Shown here piece after piece: positions 16,287-24,983 of a DNA stretch of 64,000 nucleotides. Under the pieces are notes generated by a model, which was not told the DNA's origin, did no database searches, and saw only the letters and a program-made list of their open reading frames with translations. Origin of the DNA: Lachnospiraceae bacterium (lineage in GTDB: Bacteria > Bacillota > Clostridia > Lachnospirales > Lachnospiraceae); contig FUZG01000004.1 in assembly GCA_900168235.1 (NCBI GenBank), positions 186,001-250,000 on the forward strand. Direction: 5' to 3'. How positions within the stretch are numbered: position 1 is the first letter of the stretch; every line of letters begins with the position of its first letter. A program made the translations under genes and the position numbers.

Positions 16287-17180
16287 TTAGTTGTAATGAA
16301 CCCACTTTTTCTGACCTATCATCTGTACGACAGTCAGCGCAAGTATCACTACAAGCAGAACAACTACTACAGTAGAACCGTAACCCTTATTACTTTGTGA
16401 AAATGAATACTTATAGAACAGGCACACCAGAGACTGAGTCTTTCTAAGTGCCGGATTGTTGTTGTCGATAACCATAAAGATTACATCGAAGACCTGCATT
16501 GCTGCGATTATCCTTGTAACGAGTACAAAGAATATCGTAGGAGAAATGAGCGGTACTGTAATGTTAAAAAACTGCTGTACGCCAGTTGCTCCGTCAATAG
16601 AAGCAGCTTCGTAGTAATCCTTCGGTACTTCCTGAAGTCCTGCAAGGAAAAGTACCATATTGTAACCAATGATCGACCAGATACCGATTATCGCGATGGA
16701 ATAGATCGTGATGTCCGGATTTGAGATCCAGTTGATTTTTGTATGAAGCATATTATTTAAGAGACCAAATTCAGAATTGTAAAGCCATCTCCACACCATA
16801 GCGATAGCTGCGGGAGCTGCAACCATGGGAAGGAAAAATACTGTTCGGAAGAAACTTCTTCCCTTTATCTTTCCATTCAGAAAAACCGCCAGAACGAGTG
16901 ATATGATTACAGATATCGGAACCTCAACGATCGCATACTTTATGGTGTTCCAAAGAGCCTGCCATACCTCAGTATCCGAAAATACCTTTGTGTAATTGTC
17001 GAGACCGACAAAAATATTTCCCTTTCCGAAGTCACCTGTTTTATAAAAACTCTGATGGATCGTCTGGAAAATAGGGATGATATTCAAAACTATAAGTCCG
17101 ATCATTGTAGGAAGGATAAAAAGCCATCCCCAGATGAACTCACTCTTTTTTCGTGATGTAACTTTTTGCTTACCTGCCAT
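16287..17180 (-). CDS. msmF: Sugar ABC transporter permease (MalF/MsmF type)
   Basis: A 297-residue membrane protein with six predicted helices and the EAA loop EAASIDGATGVQQFFNITVPLI. It begins with a basic cytosolic tail (MAGKQKVTSRKKSEF) typical of this subfamily. With the downstream permease it forms the membrane channel for the sugar delivered by the lipoprotein encoded at 17307-18644. Linkage to GH36 alpha-galactosidase points to raffinose, melibiose or stachyose as substrate; this is inference from context. Confidence 0.9.
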   Translation of the reverse strand: MAGKQKVTSRKKSEFIWGWLFILPTMIGLIVLNIIPIFQTIHQSFYKTGDFGKGNIFVGLDNYTKVFSDTEVWQALWNTIKYAIVEVPISVIISLVLAVFLNGKIKGRSFFRTVFFLPMVAAPAAIAMVWRWLYNSEFGLLNNMLHTKINWISNPDITIYSIAIIGIWSIIGYNMVLFLAGLQEVPKDYYEAASIDGATGVQQFFNITVPLISPTIFFVLVTRIIAAMQVFDVIFMVIDNNNPALRKTQSLVCLFYKYSFSQSNKGYGSTVVVVLLVVILALTVVQMIGQKKWVHYN

Positions 17181-17250
17181 AAACCCATGCCTCCATGCTT
17201 ATAAGAACCGCCGCGAAGCATTATGGCTTTCAACAGTTCTTTTTAACAGA

Positions 17251-17275
17251 GAGTAGGAGAACTGATCCCCTACTC
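17251..17275 (-). other. mRNA hairpin between binding protein and permease genes
   Basis: On the minus strand GAGTAGGGG, a 7-base loop and CTCCTACTC form a 9-bp stem with one G-U pair in the 126-base gap after the binding-protein gene. No T-run follows. Such hairpins often stabilise the upstream mRNA segment so that the binding protein is made in excess. Confidence 0.55.
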
Positions 17276-17306
17276 CCTTTTATCATTCAACCTGTGTTTT
17301 TAAGAC

Positions 17307-18644
17307 TTATTCCTCGCTGAGAGTACCATTCATACTCTCGCAGATCTCAGCACAAACAGTCTCTACATCCTTTTCTCCTGTCCATGCTTCCTTAAGCTTC
17401 TCTGTCTGCATATCTTCCCAAACAGTTGTGTACTTTGAGTAAGGTCTGAATACGAGATCAGCATCAAGCATCTTCATGTGACCGTTAAGATCAAACTTAT
17501 CTGTGCAGTTTACCCACTTATCAGAGCATCCTTCGTAAGCTGACATTGTTACACCGAGTTCTGCCTGCTTCTCCTGCATTTCCTTGGAACCAAGCCACTC
17601 GATAAGGCTCCATGCAGCGTCAGGATTCTTTGTGTTTGCAGATGCAGCCCATCCGAGACCGTTGTAGATAGAAACTCTCTTGCCTGTCTCAGCATCCTTA
17701 GGAAGAACAGCTACGTCACAGTTTTCTGCTGTGTACTCGTTATCCTTGAATGCAGCTACCATCCATGAGCCCTGTGTTACCATTGCAACCTTGCCTGACT
17801 CGAAAAGTACGTCTGCAGGTGACTCAGCGATAGTATTAAGATCAGGACAGCTTCCTGCCTTTACCATGTCTACGAACATCTTAATAGCCTTGATAGTACC
17901 GGGCTGATCATATCCTGATGCCTTTTTGTCATCACTAATGATATTTCCGCCCATAGAATATACTGCGTTATAGAAGGAATCCTGGTTATTTGACGGAGCT
18001 ATAGCATATCCCCAATGATCATCAGTTGTAAGTTTTGCTGCTGCATCTACGAATGTATCCCATGTCCATGTGTCATCAGGATAAGGCACATTGCACTCAT
18101 CAAACATTGTCTTGTTGTACCAGAGAGCGATAGTATCGATATCCTTCGGAACTGCGTACTGCTTTCCGTTTGACTGATACAGATCTACGATACCCTGATA
18201 GTAGTTGCCCATGTCGATCTTGTCGCTTGAAGCGATCTTGTCTGTAAGGTCCATCAGCATATCATTTTCCATATACTTCTGTGCCTGATTAGAGTGCATC
18301 CAGAATACGTCAGGAAGCTCTCCGCCTGAAGCTCCTGCTTCGAGGAGTGTCCAGTACTCATCCCACTTTACTACCTGGATAGTAGCCTTTACTCCGGACT
18401 GTGCGGACCACTCATCGATGATCTGCTGAAGTCCAGGTCTCTGGTTCTCATCCCAGATGGAAACTGTGAGCTCTCCCTCAACACTGCCCTTCATAGCTTC
18501 AGGTGCTGCCTCTGATGCTGCTGCAGATGCGCCCTCAGTCTTCGGAGCCTCTGTGCTCTGTGCAGAGCCTGAGGAACCACAGGCTGCAAGCGACAGAGCC
18601 ATGATGGAGCTCATTAACAATGCGGCAAATTTCTTAGCTTTCAT
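17307..18644 (-). CDS. msmE: Sugar ABC transporter substrate-binding lipoprotein (MsmE type)
   Basis: A 445-residue family 1 extracellular solute-binding protein. The signal ends in a lipobox (MALSLAACGSS), followed by a short Ser/Ala/Glu linker. Internal landmarks are LTVSIWDENQRPGLQ, the hinge region TIALWYNKTMFDECNVPYPDDTW, and MVTQGSWMV. It would capture alpha-galactosides outside the membrane and present them to the two permeases. It lies 183 bases after the GH36 gene; that gap contains two copies of a 13-base direct repeat that may be an operator. Confidence 0.92.
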   Translation of the reverse strand: MKAKKFAALLMSSIMALSLAACGSSGSAQSTEAPKTEGASAAASEAAPEAMKGSVEGELTVSIWDENQRPGLQQIIDEWSAQSGVKATIQVVKWDEYWTLLEAGASGGELPDVFWMHSNQAQKYMENDMLMDLTDKIASSDKIDMGNYYQGIVDLYQSNGKQYAVPKDIDTIALWYNKTMFDECNVPYPDDTWTWDTFVDAAAKLTTDDHWGYAIAPSNNQDSFYNAVYSMGGNIISDDKKASGYDQPGTIKAIKMFVDMVKAGSCPDLNTIAESPADVLFESGKVAMVTQGSWMVAAFKDNEYTAENCDVAVLPKDAETGKRVSIYNGLGWAASANTKNPDAAWSLIEWLGSKEMQEKQAELGVTMSAYEGCSDKWVNCTDKFDLNGHMKMLDADLVFRPYSKYTTVWEDMQTEKLKEAWTGEKDVETVCAEICESMNGTLSEE

Positions 18645-18686
18645 AAATAACCTCCCTTAAATATAAATTAATACATTTTTTTGTAC

Positions 18687-18742
18687 ATTTGTACCTTTTT
18701 CCAAATCCTCTTTGTGCAGGCACGATCGGATTTGTACCTTTT
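18687..18742 (-). promoter_or_regulatory. Direct repeats upstream of the binding-protein gene
   Basis: AAAAGGTACAAAT occurs twice on the minus strand (18742-18730 and 18699-18687), offset by 43 bases, about four helical turns. The core GGTACAAAT recurs at 21174-21182 in the rafR-aga intergenic region. They may be regulator or RNA-polymerase-linked sites for a second promoter inside the operon. A further 6-bp inverted repeat (ATGTCA-N5-TGACAT, 18807-18823) follows the GH36 gene. Confidence 0.45.
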
Positions 18743-18827
18743 AACCCTGACATCATCATGATACATTTAAATGCACCATCTTTATATGGACTAAAGACAA
18801 CAGATCATGTCATTTTGTGACATTCGT

Positions 18828-21032
18828 TTATTCTGCTTTTAAGACATACAATCTTGATGTGAAATCGGTGTCACCCATGTACCAGAGATCATCGCCTGAA
18901 GGAATGGAAAGCCCGCCGTTCATCAGCAGATCTCCATATACGTTCTCTTTTCCGTTTATAGAATAAACAAGATCATCCTTTAATCCCTTAAGCCTTATCC
19001 TCTGCTGTCCTTCGTTGGGACTCTTCAAATTTTTGTACACCGCAGCGATCGCAGTCTTTTTATCCTCAGATACGACCATCCATGCGGCCAGATTTTTTTC
19101 AAAAGGAGAACTCAGTCTGTAAAGGTCTCCGTACTGGAAGAGACTCCTGTATTCCTTCATGAATACTATCTGCTCTTTTACTGTTTCAAATTCCTCATCA
19201 GAAATCTCATTCAGATCGAGCTCATATCCAAAAGTACCGAAGCAGGCGATATTTGCTCTGTCCGTGATGCTCATGCTTCGTCCTGTCTGGAGATTCGGAG
19301 ATGCTGAAACATGTGCTCCGACAGTTGATACCGGATATCCGTAGCTCGTTCCGTACTGTATCTTTACTCTCTCATGTCCGTCTGTATCATCCGAGCACCA
19401 TGCCTGAGGCGCATAATACATGATGCCTGCATCAAATCTTGATCCGCCGCTCGCGCAGGATTCAAAGAGGATATCAGGAAAAGCCTTTTTAAGCCTCTCG
19501 TACAGGTCATAAACGCCAAGGATATATTTATGGTAGATGGTTCCCTGAACAGATGCATTTTCTCCCTGGCTGTAGCACTCAGTTATGGAACGGTTCATAT
19601 CCCACTTCACATAGCTTATGCTTGCATTTGAAAATACCTCGTAAAGCTGGGAGTAAATATTATCAACGACTTCTTTCTTTGAAAAATCAAGGACCATCTG
19701 GTGGCGTCCAAGTGTCCTCGGTCTGTCAGGTGCGCCAAGAACCCACTCAGGATGAGCTCTGAAAAGATCAGAATCCTCATTTACCATTTCCGGCTCGATC
19801 CATATACCGAATTTGAGTCCCAGATCATTTATCTTTTCAGAAAGACCCTTCACGCCCTGGGGAAGCTTTTCTGTATTTACGAACCAGTCGCCGAGACCTG
19901 CATAATCATCATTTCTCTTTCCGAACCAGCCGTCATCAAGTACAAAAAGTTCAACACCGGCTTCTTTACCCTTCTTTGCGATCTTCAGGATCTTTTCTTC
20001 TGTAAAGTCCATCTCAGTCGCTTCCCAGTTGTTGAGAAGGATCGGGCGGGGCTTATTTTTATAAGCACTTCTGATGAGGTTGTTATTCATGAAATGATGG
20101 ATGCCCTGACTCAGGCTGTTCAGACCATCGCTTGTATAACTTATGATGACCTCGGGAGTATCAAATACTTCACCTGATTTCAGTCCCCACTCGAACCATC
20201 TGGGATTTATACCCATGAGAATACGGAGCTTTCCATAAGTATCAGCATCTGCCTGTGTAATAAAGTTTCCGCTGTACACAAAATTGAGCCCGAATGCGTC
20301 TCCGGCGTTCTCATCCGTATTAGGTCTCTTTATCACTACAAAAGGATTGTAGTTTGCGCTGGAATGACCTCTCATGCTCTCAATAGAAGTGATTCCGTTT
20401 GAAAGACTCCGCTCAGCAGGATATCTCTCACGTCCCCACGCGCCTTCGAACTGGATCCAGTTATATTCATTATCAGGAAGGTCTATGCAGCAGCTAAGTG
20501 CCCTTGTAAGCGTGATCTCCTCACTTCCGGCATTTTTTATACGTGCATGTCTGCAAAGTATGGGATAGTTTTCAAAAATCGTATAGAAAAGTGTGACTTC
20601 GATATCAGCAATCTCATCAAAACACTCTATTTCAAGAGTCATTGCTTCATCGTCAGAATTTGTATAGGCTGCCGGAAGTCCCGGTATAGGCTTCTTTCCT
20701 GAATAAATTTCATGACTCCTGTAAACAAGATTTGTAACTCTCGAACCGTTTTTCTGGCGGATCTCATAGGCAGGATTTCTGAAATCACCATTTCCAAACG
20801 CCGGATATTCAAGAAGTGAGAGTTCCTTTGTATAATTCTCATCCTCCTGACGGTTGCAGCAAACAGGTCTGATACCCCTCGTCTGTCGATATGTTACTGT
20901 CTGATTTTCATTTATCCTCTTTCCAAAGTAGAGCTGTCCCACTTCACCATCAGGACAAACCCCTATGCAGTAGCTTATCTTTGAATTATAAAGATGAAAC
21001 TGCTTTTCTTTTTCATGAAATTTTATACCCAT
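18828..21032 (-). CDS. aga: Alpha-galactosidase, glycoside hydrolase family 36
   Basis: A 734-residue cytosolic GH36 enzyme, the normal size for bacterial RafA/AgaA. It has an N-terminal beta-supersandwich, a central (beta/alpha)8 barrel from about 330, and a C-terminal beta domain. The catalytic nucleophile is the Asp in YVKWDMNRSI and the acid/base is in the WCSDDTDGHERV segment; the SCASGGSRFD block between them is also characteristic. It releases terminal alpha-1,6-galactose from melibiose, raffinose or galactomannan oligosaccharides after import. No signal peptide is present. The start follows AGGAGG. It is the first gene of the operon and is divergent from the AraC regulator. Confidence 0.95.
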   Translation of the reverse strand: MGIKFHEKEKQFHLYNSKISYCIGVCPDGEVGQLYFGKRINENQTVTYRQTRGIRPVCCNRQEDENYTKELSLLEYPAFGNGDFRNPAYEIRQKNGSRVTNLVYRSHEIYSGKKPIPGLPAAYTNSDDEAMTLEIECFDEIADIEVTLFYTIFENYPILCRHARIKNAGSEEITLTRALSCCIDLPDNEYNWIQFEGAWGRERYPAERSLSNGITSIESMRGHSSANYNPFVVIKRPNTDENAGDAFGLNFVYSGNFITQADADTYGKLRILMGINPRWFEWGLKSGEVFDTPEVIISYTSDGLNSLSQGIHHFMNNNLIRSAYKNKPRPILLNNWEATEMDFTEEKILKIAKKGKEAGVELFVLDDGWFGKRNDDYAGLGDWFVNTEKLPQGVKGLSEKINDLGLKFGIWIEPEMVNEDSDLFRAHPEWVLGAPDRPRTLGRHQMVLDFSKKEVVDNIYSQLYEVFSNASISYVKWDMNRSITECYSQGENASVQGTIYHKYILGVYDLYERLKKAFPDILFESCASGGSRFDAGIMYYAPQAWCSDDTDGHERVKIQYGTSYGYPVSTVGAHVSASPNLQTGRSMSITDRANIACFGTFGYELDLNEISDEEFETVKEQIVFMKEYRSLFQYGDLYRLSSPFEKNLAAWMVVSEDKKTAIAAVYKNLKSPNEGQQRIRLKGLKDDLVYSINGKENVYGDLLMNGGLSIPSGDDLWYMGDTDFTSRLYVLKAE

Positions 21033-21100
21033 CGTGCCTCCTGTTACGCTGTTTTCTACGGCTTCATCAAATTAAAAATTTTGTTTTTTACACTTACATA

Positions 21101-21159
21101 AGTATATGTGCTGGGTTCTTTAATGTTTATGTCAAAATCTATTATGTTTATGTTAAAAT
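21101..21159 (-). promoter_or_regulatory. aga promoter with tandem AraC-type operator
   Basis: Two direct copies of ATGTTTATGT(C/T)AAAAT at 21123-21138 and 21144-21159 are offset by 21 bases, the half-site geometry of AraC-family dimers. On the minus strand the aga promoter is TATACT at 21106-21101 with TAAACA at 21129-21124 (17-base spacer). The proximal half-site therefore covers the weak -35, as in class II AraC activation. The regulator gene starts 75 bases away on the other side. Confidence 0.7.
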
Positions 21160-21233
21160 GTGACTTGAAACAGGGTACAAATTTTTGATTTTTTATAAGT
21201 GTTTTTCTTTATTGAAGTATTTGGGGTATAAAA

Positions 21234-22073
21234 ATGATCGTTACAGGTGTTGATAAATGCAAATTTGTAGATTATACAAAGTCAAATGACTTTTATTTAT
21301 TTGAAGTTGGAAGCTATAAGTGTCCTCCGGGATACAGCTATGGCCCCATTGTCAGGACAAGGACCATCTTCCATTATGTGACTTCAGGAAAAGGCTATCT
21401 GATACTGGAAGATATGCGTTATGACATTCACGCAAAGCAGGGATTTCTGATTCCCGCAGGATGCAAGGCTTACTATGAAGCAGATGAGGAAGATCCATGG
21501 GAATATACCTGGATACATGTGGATGGTCCGAGGACTGCAGAGCTTTTCAATAATGCGGGCATTAATCTTGATAATCCTGTCTTCACGCCCATTTCCGATC
21601 CATCAAAAATCGTTGATCTAATCAATGACATTTATTTAAACAGCGACAGAGAGTGTTACTGTTATGCAAAAGTTTATGAAATATTTGACTGCATCGTATC
21701 CACATCAAAAAACCGTGTGCGGCACGATGTTGACCCGCGCTTATCCTACGTTAAAAGTGCCATTAATTTTATCCGTCTAAAATATTCCGAACCTATCGGT
21801 GTACAAGAAATTGCTGCTGCGAGCGGGCTGAACCGAAGCTATCTCACCCGGCTTTTTAAGCATGCGACAGGATATACACCGCAGTCGTATCTATGCAGTT
21901 ACCGCATGAAAAAAGCGACAGAGCTTCTTCTCGAAACCTCGGAAAGCATAAACTCTATCGCTTTACTTGTCGGTTACTCCGATTCATTTACGTTTTCAAA
22001 AGCATTTAAAAATCATAAAGGGACATCCCCCAGCGAATACAGAAAGCATCCGCAGATCGCAGAGGACAGATAA
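21234..22073 (+). CDS. rafR: AraC-family transcriptional regulator of the alpha-galactoside operon
   Basis: A 279-residue regulator with an N-terminal cupin/AraC ligand-binding domain (about 20-150; RTRTIFHYVTSGKGYLILED) and a C-terminal double helix-turn-helix domain (about 175-275). The latter contains IGVQEIAAASGLNRSYLTRL and the closing SINSIALLVGYSDSFTFSKA followed by SPSEYRK. This arrangement is that of MsmR/RafR, which activates alpha-galactoside genes when the sugar is present. It is divergently transcribed from aga. A clear ribosome site is not visible before the ATG (only GGGG 9 bases upstream), so its expression may be low. Confidence 0.88.
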   Translation: MIVTGVDKCKFVDYTKSNDFYLFEVGSYKCPPGYSYGPIVRTRTIFHYVTSGKGYLILEDMRYDIHAKQGFLIPAGCKAYYEADEEDPWEYTWIHVDGPRTAELFNNAGINLDNPVFTPISDPSKIVDLINDIYLNSDRECYCYAKVYEIFDCIVSTSKNRVRHDVDPRLSYVKSAINFIRLKYSEPIGVQEIAAASGLNRSYLTRLFKHATGYTPQSYLCSYRMKKATELLLETSESINSIALLVGYSDSFTFSKAFKNHKGTSPSEYRKHPQIAEDR

Positions 22074-22168
22074 GCATTAGTCAACCTGTTTTTGCATGTA
22101 AATTCAAACAGTATTTTCAGACTAAAACTGTACAAAAGAGCGAATAATCAGACAGATTCTTGTTTTTC

Positions 22169-22196
22169 TTGACGATGTATTGACTTCTTTTATATC
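22169..22196 (+). promoter_or_regulatory. Possible promoter of the alcohol dehydrogenase gene
   Basis: TTGACG (22169-22174), 16 bases, TATATC (22191-22196), about 92 bases before the ATG. The -35 is strong and the -10 weak. The rest of the 214-base gap 22074-22287 shows no terminator or riboswitch that I recognise. Confidence 0.45.
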
Positions 22197-22287
22197 ATTT
22201 AAGAGTAACGTAGTTGTAATTTTTTACTATACAACCGTCTACAAACCCTCACGGGGGATGTAAATAATATACTAAGGAGAACAAGAA

Positions 22288-23355
22288 ATGAAAGGTTTTG
22301 CAATGCTCAAGATCGGCGAAGTTGGCTGGATCGAAAAGGAACGCCCCGCATGCGGGCCCATGGACGCCATCTGTAAGCCGTTGGCTATCGCTATCTGTAC
22401 TTCCGACGTTCACACCGTTTGGGAAGGTGCTGTCGGTGATCGCCACAACATGATCCTCGGACATGAGGGTTGTGCAGAAGTTGTAGAAGTCGGTTCTATG
22501 GTTAAAGACTTCAAGCCCGGCGACAAGGTACTCGTACCGGCTATCACTCCCGACTGGAATTCTCTCGAAGCTCAGAGCGGTTACTCCATGCATTCCGGCG
22601 GTATGCTCGCAGGCTGGAAATTCTCAAACTTCAAGGATGGTCTTGATTCCGAATTTTTCCACGTAAACGATGCAGACGGTAACCTTGCACACATGCCTGA
22701 GGGAATGACTCTCGAAGATGCATGTATGCTATCCGACATGGTTCCTACAGGTTTCCACGGTGTTGAGCTTGCAGATATCCAGTTCGGTGACACTGTTCTC
22801 GTTATCGGTATCGGACCTGTCGGACTCATGTCCGTTGCAGGTGCTCATATGCGCGGTGCATCACGTATCCTCGCAGTTGGAACACGCCCTAAGTGTATTG
22901 AAATCGCAAAGGAATACGGTGCTGACGAATTCATAAGCTATAAAAACGGTTCCATCGAGGAGCAGGTCATGAAGCTCACAAACGGTCAGGGCGTTGACCG
23001 CGTTGTTGTAGCAGGAGGAAGCGTAAAGACATTCGAATCCGCTGTAAAGTCACTTAAACCGGGCGGAAAGATCGGTAATGTAAACTATCTCGGAAGCGGC
23101 GACTTCATCACTATCCCACGTGTTGAATGGGGTGTTGGTATGGGTCATAAGCAGATAAACGGCGGTCTGATGCCGGGCGGACGTCTCCGAATGGAGAAAC
23201 TTGGTTCTCTCGTATCATCAGGAAAGCTTGATGTAAGCAAGCTCTCTACACATGTATTCCATGGCTGGGAGCACATTCCGGAAGCACTTCAGCTCATGAA
23301 GGACAAGCCGGCTGACCTTATCAAGCCTGTTGTTATACTTGATAATACTCCGTGA
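22288..23355 (+). CDS. adh: NADP-dependent zinc secondary alcohol dehydrogenase
   Basis: A 355-residue medium-chain dehydrogenase that aligns without gaps, from recollection, to the Thermoanaerobacter/Clostridium isopropanol dehydrogenase. The catalytic zinc ligands C37, H59 and D150 are present (ICTSD, GHE, LSD). The NADP-specificity residues G198, R200 and Y218 are kept, with Thr in place of Ser at 199. It interconverts secondary alcohols and ketones (isopropanol/acetone, 2-butanol and similar) using NADP(H). GGAG precedes the ATG by 7 bases, and codon usage is biased towards C-ending codons, suggesting high expression. A COG0523 GTPase gene follows 64 bases later. Confidence 0.94.
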   Translation: MKGFAMLKIGEVGWIEKERPACGPMDAICKPLAIAICTSDVHTVWEGAVGDRHNMILGHEGCAEVVEVGSMVKDFKPGDKVLVPAITPDWNSLEAQSGYSMHSGGMLAGWKFSNFKDGLDSEFFHVNDADGNLAHMPEGMTLEDACMLSDMVPTGFHGVELADIQFGDTVLVIGIGPVGLMSVAGAHMRGASRILAVGTRPKCIEIAKEYGADEFISYKNGSIEEQVMKLTNGQGVDRVVVAGGSVKTFESAVKSLKPGGKIGNVNYLGSGDFITIPRVEWGVGMGHKQINGGLMPGGRLRMEKLGSLVSSGKLDVSKLSTHVFHGWEHIPEALQLMKDKPADLIKPVVILDNTP

Positions 23356-23373
23356 ATCTAATGTAAAAAAAGG

Positions 23374-23403
23374 GAGAGCGGCTTTGCTTTTTAAGCCGCT
23401 CTC
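23374..23403. terminator. Hairpin between adh and the COG0523 gene
   Basis: An 11-bp perfect stem, GAGAGCGGCTT and AAGCCGCTCTC with an 8-base loop. The right arm is followed by TTGATATC rather than a T-run, so it may be only a partial terminator or an mRNA-stabilising hairpin. It ends 16 bases before the next ATG. Confidence 0.6.
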
Positions 23404-23419
23404 TTGATATCGAGGAAAT

Positions 23420-24346
23420 ATGGATATACTTATCGTGTCCGGCTTTTTAGGCGCCGGAAAAACAACTTTTATAAAAGAACTGATCCGCCGTACCGGAACG
23501 AATCCGGTAATACTCGAAAATGAATACGGCGACAACAGCATCGATGCCGAAGAACTGAGAAGTCAGGCCCCTTCCGAGAAAAAGCTTGAAATCCTGGAAT
23601 TTATGGAAGGATGCGTCTGCTGTACCATGAAGGACAGCTTTGTAAATTCAGTTTTTACGGTTTATTCCGGTCTTTCACCCAAGTACCTCATTATCGAGCC
23701 CACGGGTGTCGGAAAACTCAGTAACATCATCAACAACCTGAAGCCTCTGCTCCACGGCGACATCAATCTGCTGAAACCAATCGTAGTGACCGCACCGCGG
23801 AGTTACTCACAGAATATGGCTGAATGGAAAGAGCTGTACAGCGACCAGATAAAAAACGCAGGAACTGTTGTCTTTTCAAAATGCGAAAATAACGATCCTG
23901 AAAGTCTGGAAATGACCCGCACCGCCATAAAATCCATAAATCCCGATGCAGATATCATAAGCTGCCACTATTCCGCTCAGAGCGATGACTGGTGGAACTC
24001 ACTCATGGAAATCCCTGCGTCAAAAAGTGCAGAAAACGTAGTCTCAAGTGACGAGGAGACCGAATTTTCCCAGCTCACCCTTGACCGTACAGGGTTAAAA
24101 AATCCGGGACAGCTCATCATGCTTTTGGAAGACTGTTTAAGAGGCAGTCTCGGTCATATAGTCCGCGCAAAGGGCACTGTCCCCGTAGGCGAAGAAACTC
24201 TGCGTTTTGATCTGGCTGACGGAATGTACTCTATCTCAGATTCGCCTCTGGACGCTGACCAGTGCGTATTTATCGGCAGTTCGATCAATAAATCTGCTAT
24301 ATGCAGACGTATGGGCAGCACAAAACTCTTCACAGCTCTCTTTTAA
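23420..24346 (+). CDS. COG0523 (CobW/YjiA/ZNG1-type) GTPase, putative metallochaperone
   Basis: A 308-residue G3E-family P-loop GTPase. It has Walker A SGFLGAGKT at the N-terminus, the metal-binding CxCC motif in MEGCVCCTMKD, and the switch-like IEPTGVGKL. The expected NKxD base-recognition motif appears as FSKCEN, a departure. The C-terminal CobW_C domain is short (about 230-300). Proteins of this family load zinc, cobalt or iron into client enzymes. The neighbour encodes a zinc-dependent alcohol dehydrogenase, so zinc delivery to it is an attractive inference. GAGG precedes the ATG by 5 bases; it is convergent with the GNAT gene 3 bases away. Confidence 0.88.
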   Translation: MDILIVSGFLGAGKTTFIKELIRRTGTNPVILENEYGDNSIDAEELRSQAPSEKKLEILEFMEGCVCCTMKDSFVNSVFTVYSGLSPKYLIIEPTGVGKLSNIINNLKPLLHGDINLLKPIVVTAPRSYSQNMAEWKELYSDQIKNAGTVVFSKCENNDPESLEMTRTAIKSINPDADIISCHYSAQSDDWWNSLMEIPASKSAENVVSSDEETEFSQLTLDRTGLKNPGQLIMLLEDCLRGSLGHIVRAKGTVPVGEETLRFDLADGMYSISDSPLDADQCVFIGSSINKSAICRRMGSTKLFTALF

Positions 24347-24349
24347 GAC

Positions 24350-24868
24350 TTACTTTCCGATAAAGTTTTCTTTAAGGAGCCCTGTGATGCACAGGTTATA
24401 TACCTTGCCGCCCTTTACTACGCCGTTTATCTTTTTACCTTCATTCTGAAAACCGATCTTCTCAAGGACACGTCCCGATGCAAGATTCGGTTCATAATAA
24501 AGACCTGTGATACGGATGATATCCAGTTTTTCAAAAGCAAGCTTTACCATCTGTCTCGCAGCGTCTGTCATTATGCCTTTTGACCAGTACTCTGTGAGAA
24601 GCAGGTATCCTATCTCACCGTCTTTTCTGTAAACATCCTGACCGAGTTCGACGGAAATATTTCCCACATGCTTTCCGTCTGCCATTATCAATCGCCAGAG
24701 CCCGGTCTTCCCATCATTTTCAGCTATCATATTTATCCACCATTCGGCAGATTCGTCTGTATAAGGATCCGGCATGCGCTCTGACAGATATGTCCGGTCA
24801 ACAGCGTTACAGACTGCCTTTATGGAATCCTTATCTTCCATGGTCGGTTTCTTAAGTTCGATCTTCAT
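24350..24868 (-). CDS. GNAT-family acetyltransferase (RimJ/RimL type)
   Basis: A 172-residue acetyl-CoA-dependent N-acetyltransferase. Family features are the N-terminal MKIELKKPTMEDKDSI, the IGYLLLTEYWSKGIMTDAA segment with the CoA-binding loop, and NLASGRVLEKIGFQNEGK. The start at 24868 is preferred over an in-frame ATG 21 bases upstream because GGAGG lies just before it. The substrate is unknown; relatives modify ribosomal proteins, spermidine or small amines. It is divergent from the phosphoesterase gene. Confidence 0.85.
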   Translation of the reverse strand: MKIELKKPTMEDKDSIKAVCNAVDRTYLSERMPDPYTDESAEWWINMIAENDGKTGLWRLIMADGKHVGNISVELGQDVYRKDGEIGYLLLTEYWSKGIMTDAARQMVKLAFEKLDIIRITGLYYEPNLASGRVLEKIGFQNEGKKINGVVKGGKVYNLCITGLLKENFIGK

Positions 24869-24921
24869 GATTTCCTCCATTCCATACATTTTTATGTACT
24901 ATGATATCAACTACACGTCGA

Positions 24922-24950
24922 ATGACAATAGCCGATTTATCTATTACAAT
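24922..24950 (+). promoter_or_regulatory. Promoter of the metallophosphoesterase gene
   Basis: ATGACA (24922-24927), a 17-base spacer and TACAAT (24945-24950), each 5 of 6 to consensus, 34 bases before the GTG start. Confidence 0.7.
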
Positions 24951-24983
24951 AGATAAAGATTTTAACGGAAAGAGGAATTTTTT

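Noticed and set aside
22249-22593. A 114-residue minus-strand ORF over the alcohol dehydrogenase
   Set aside because: It is the antisense of a gene with conserved catalytic residues and strong codon bias.
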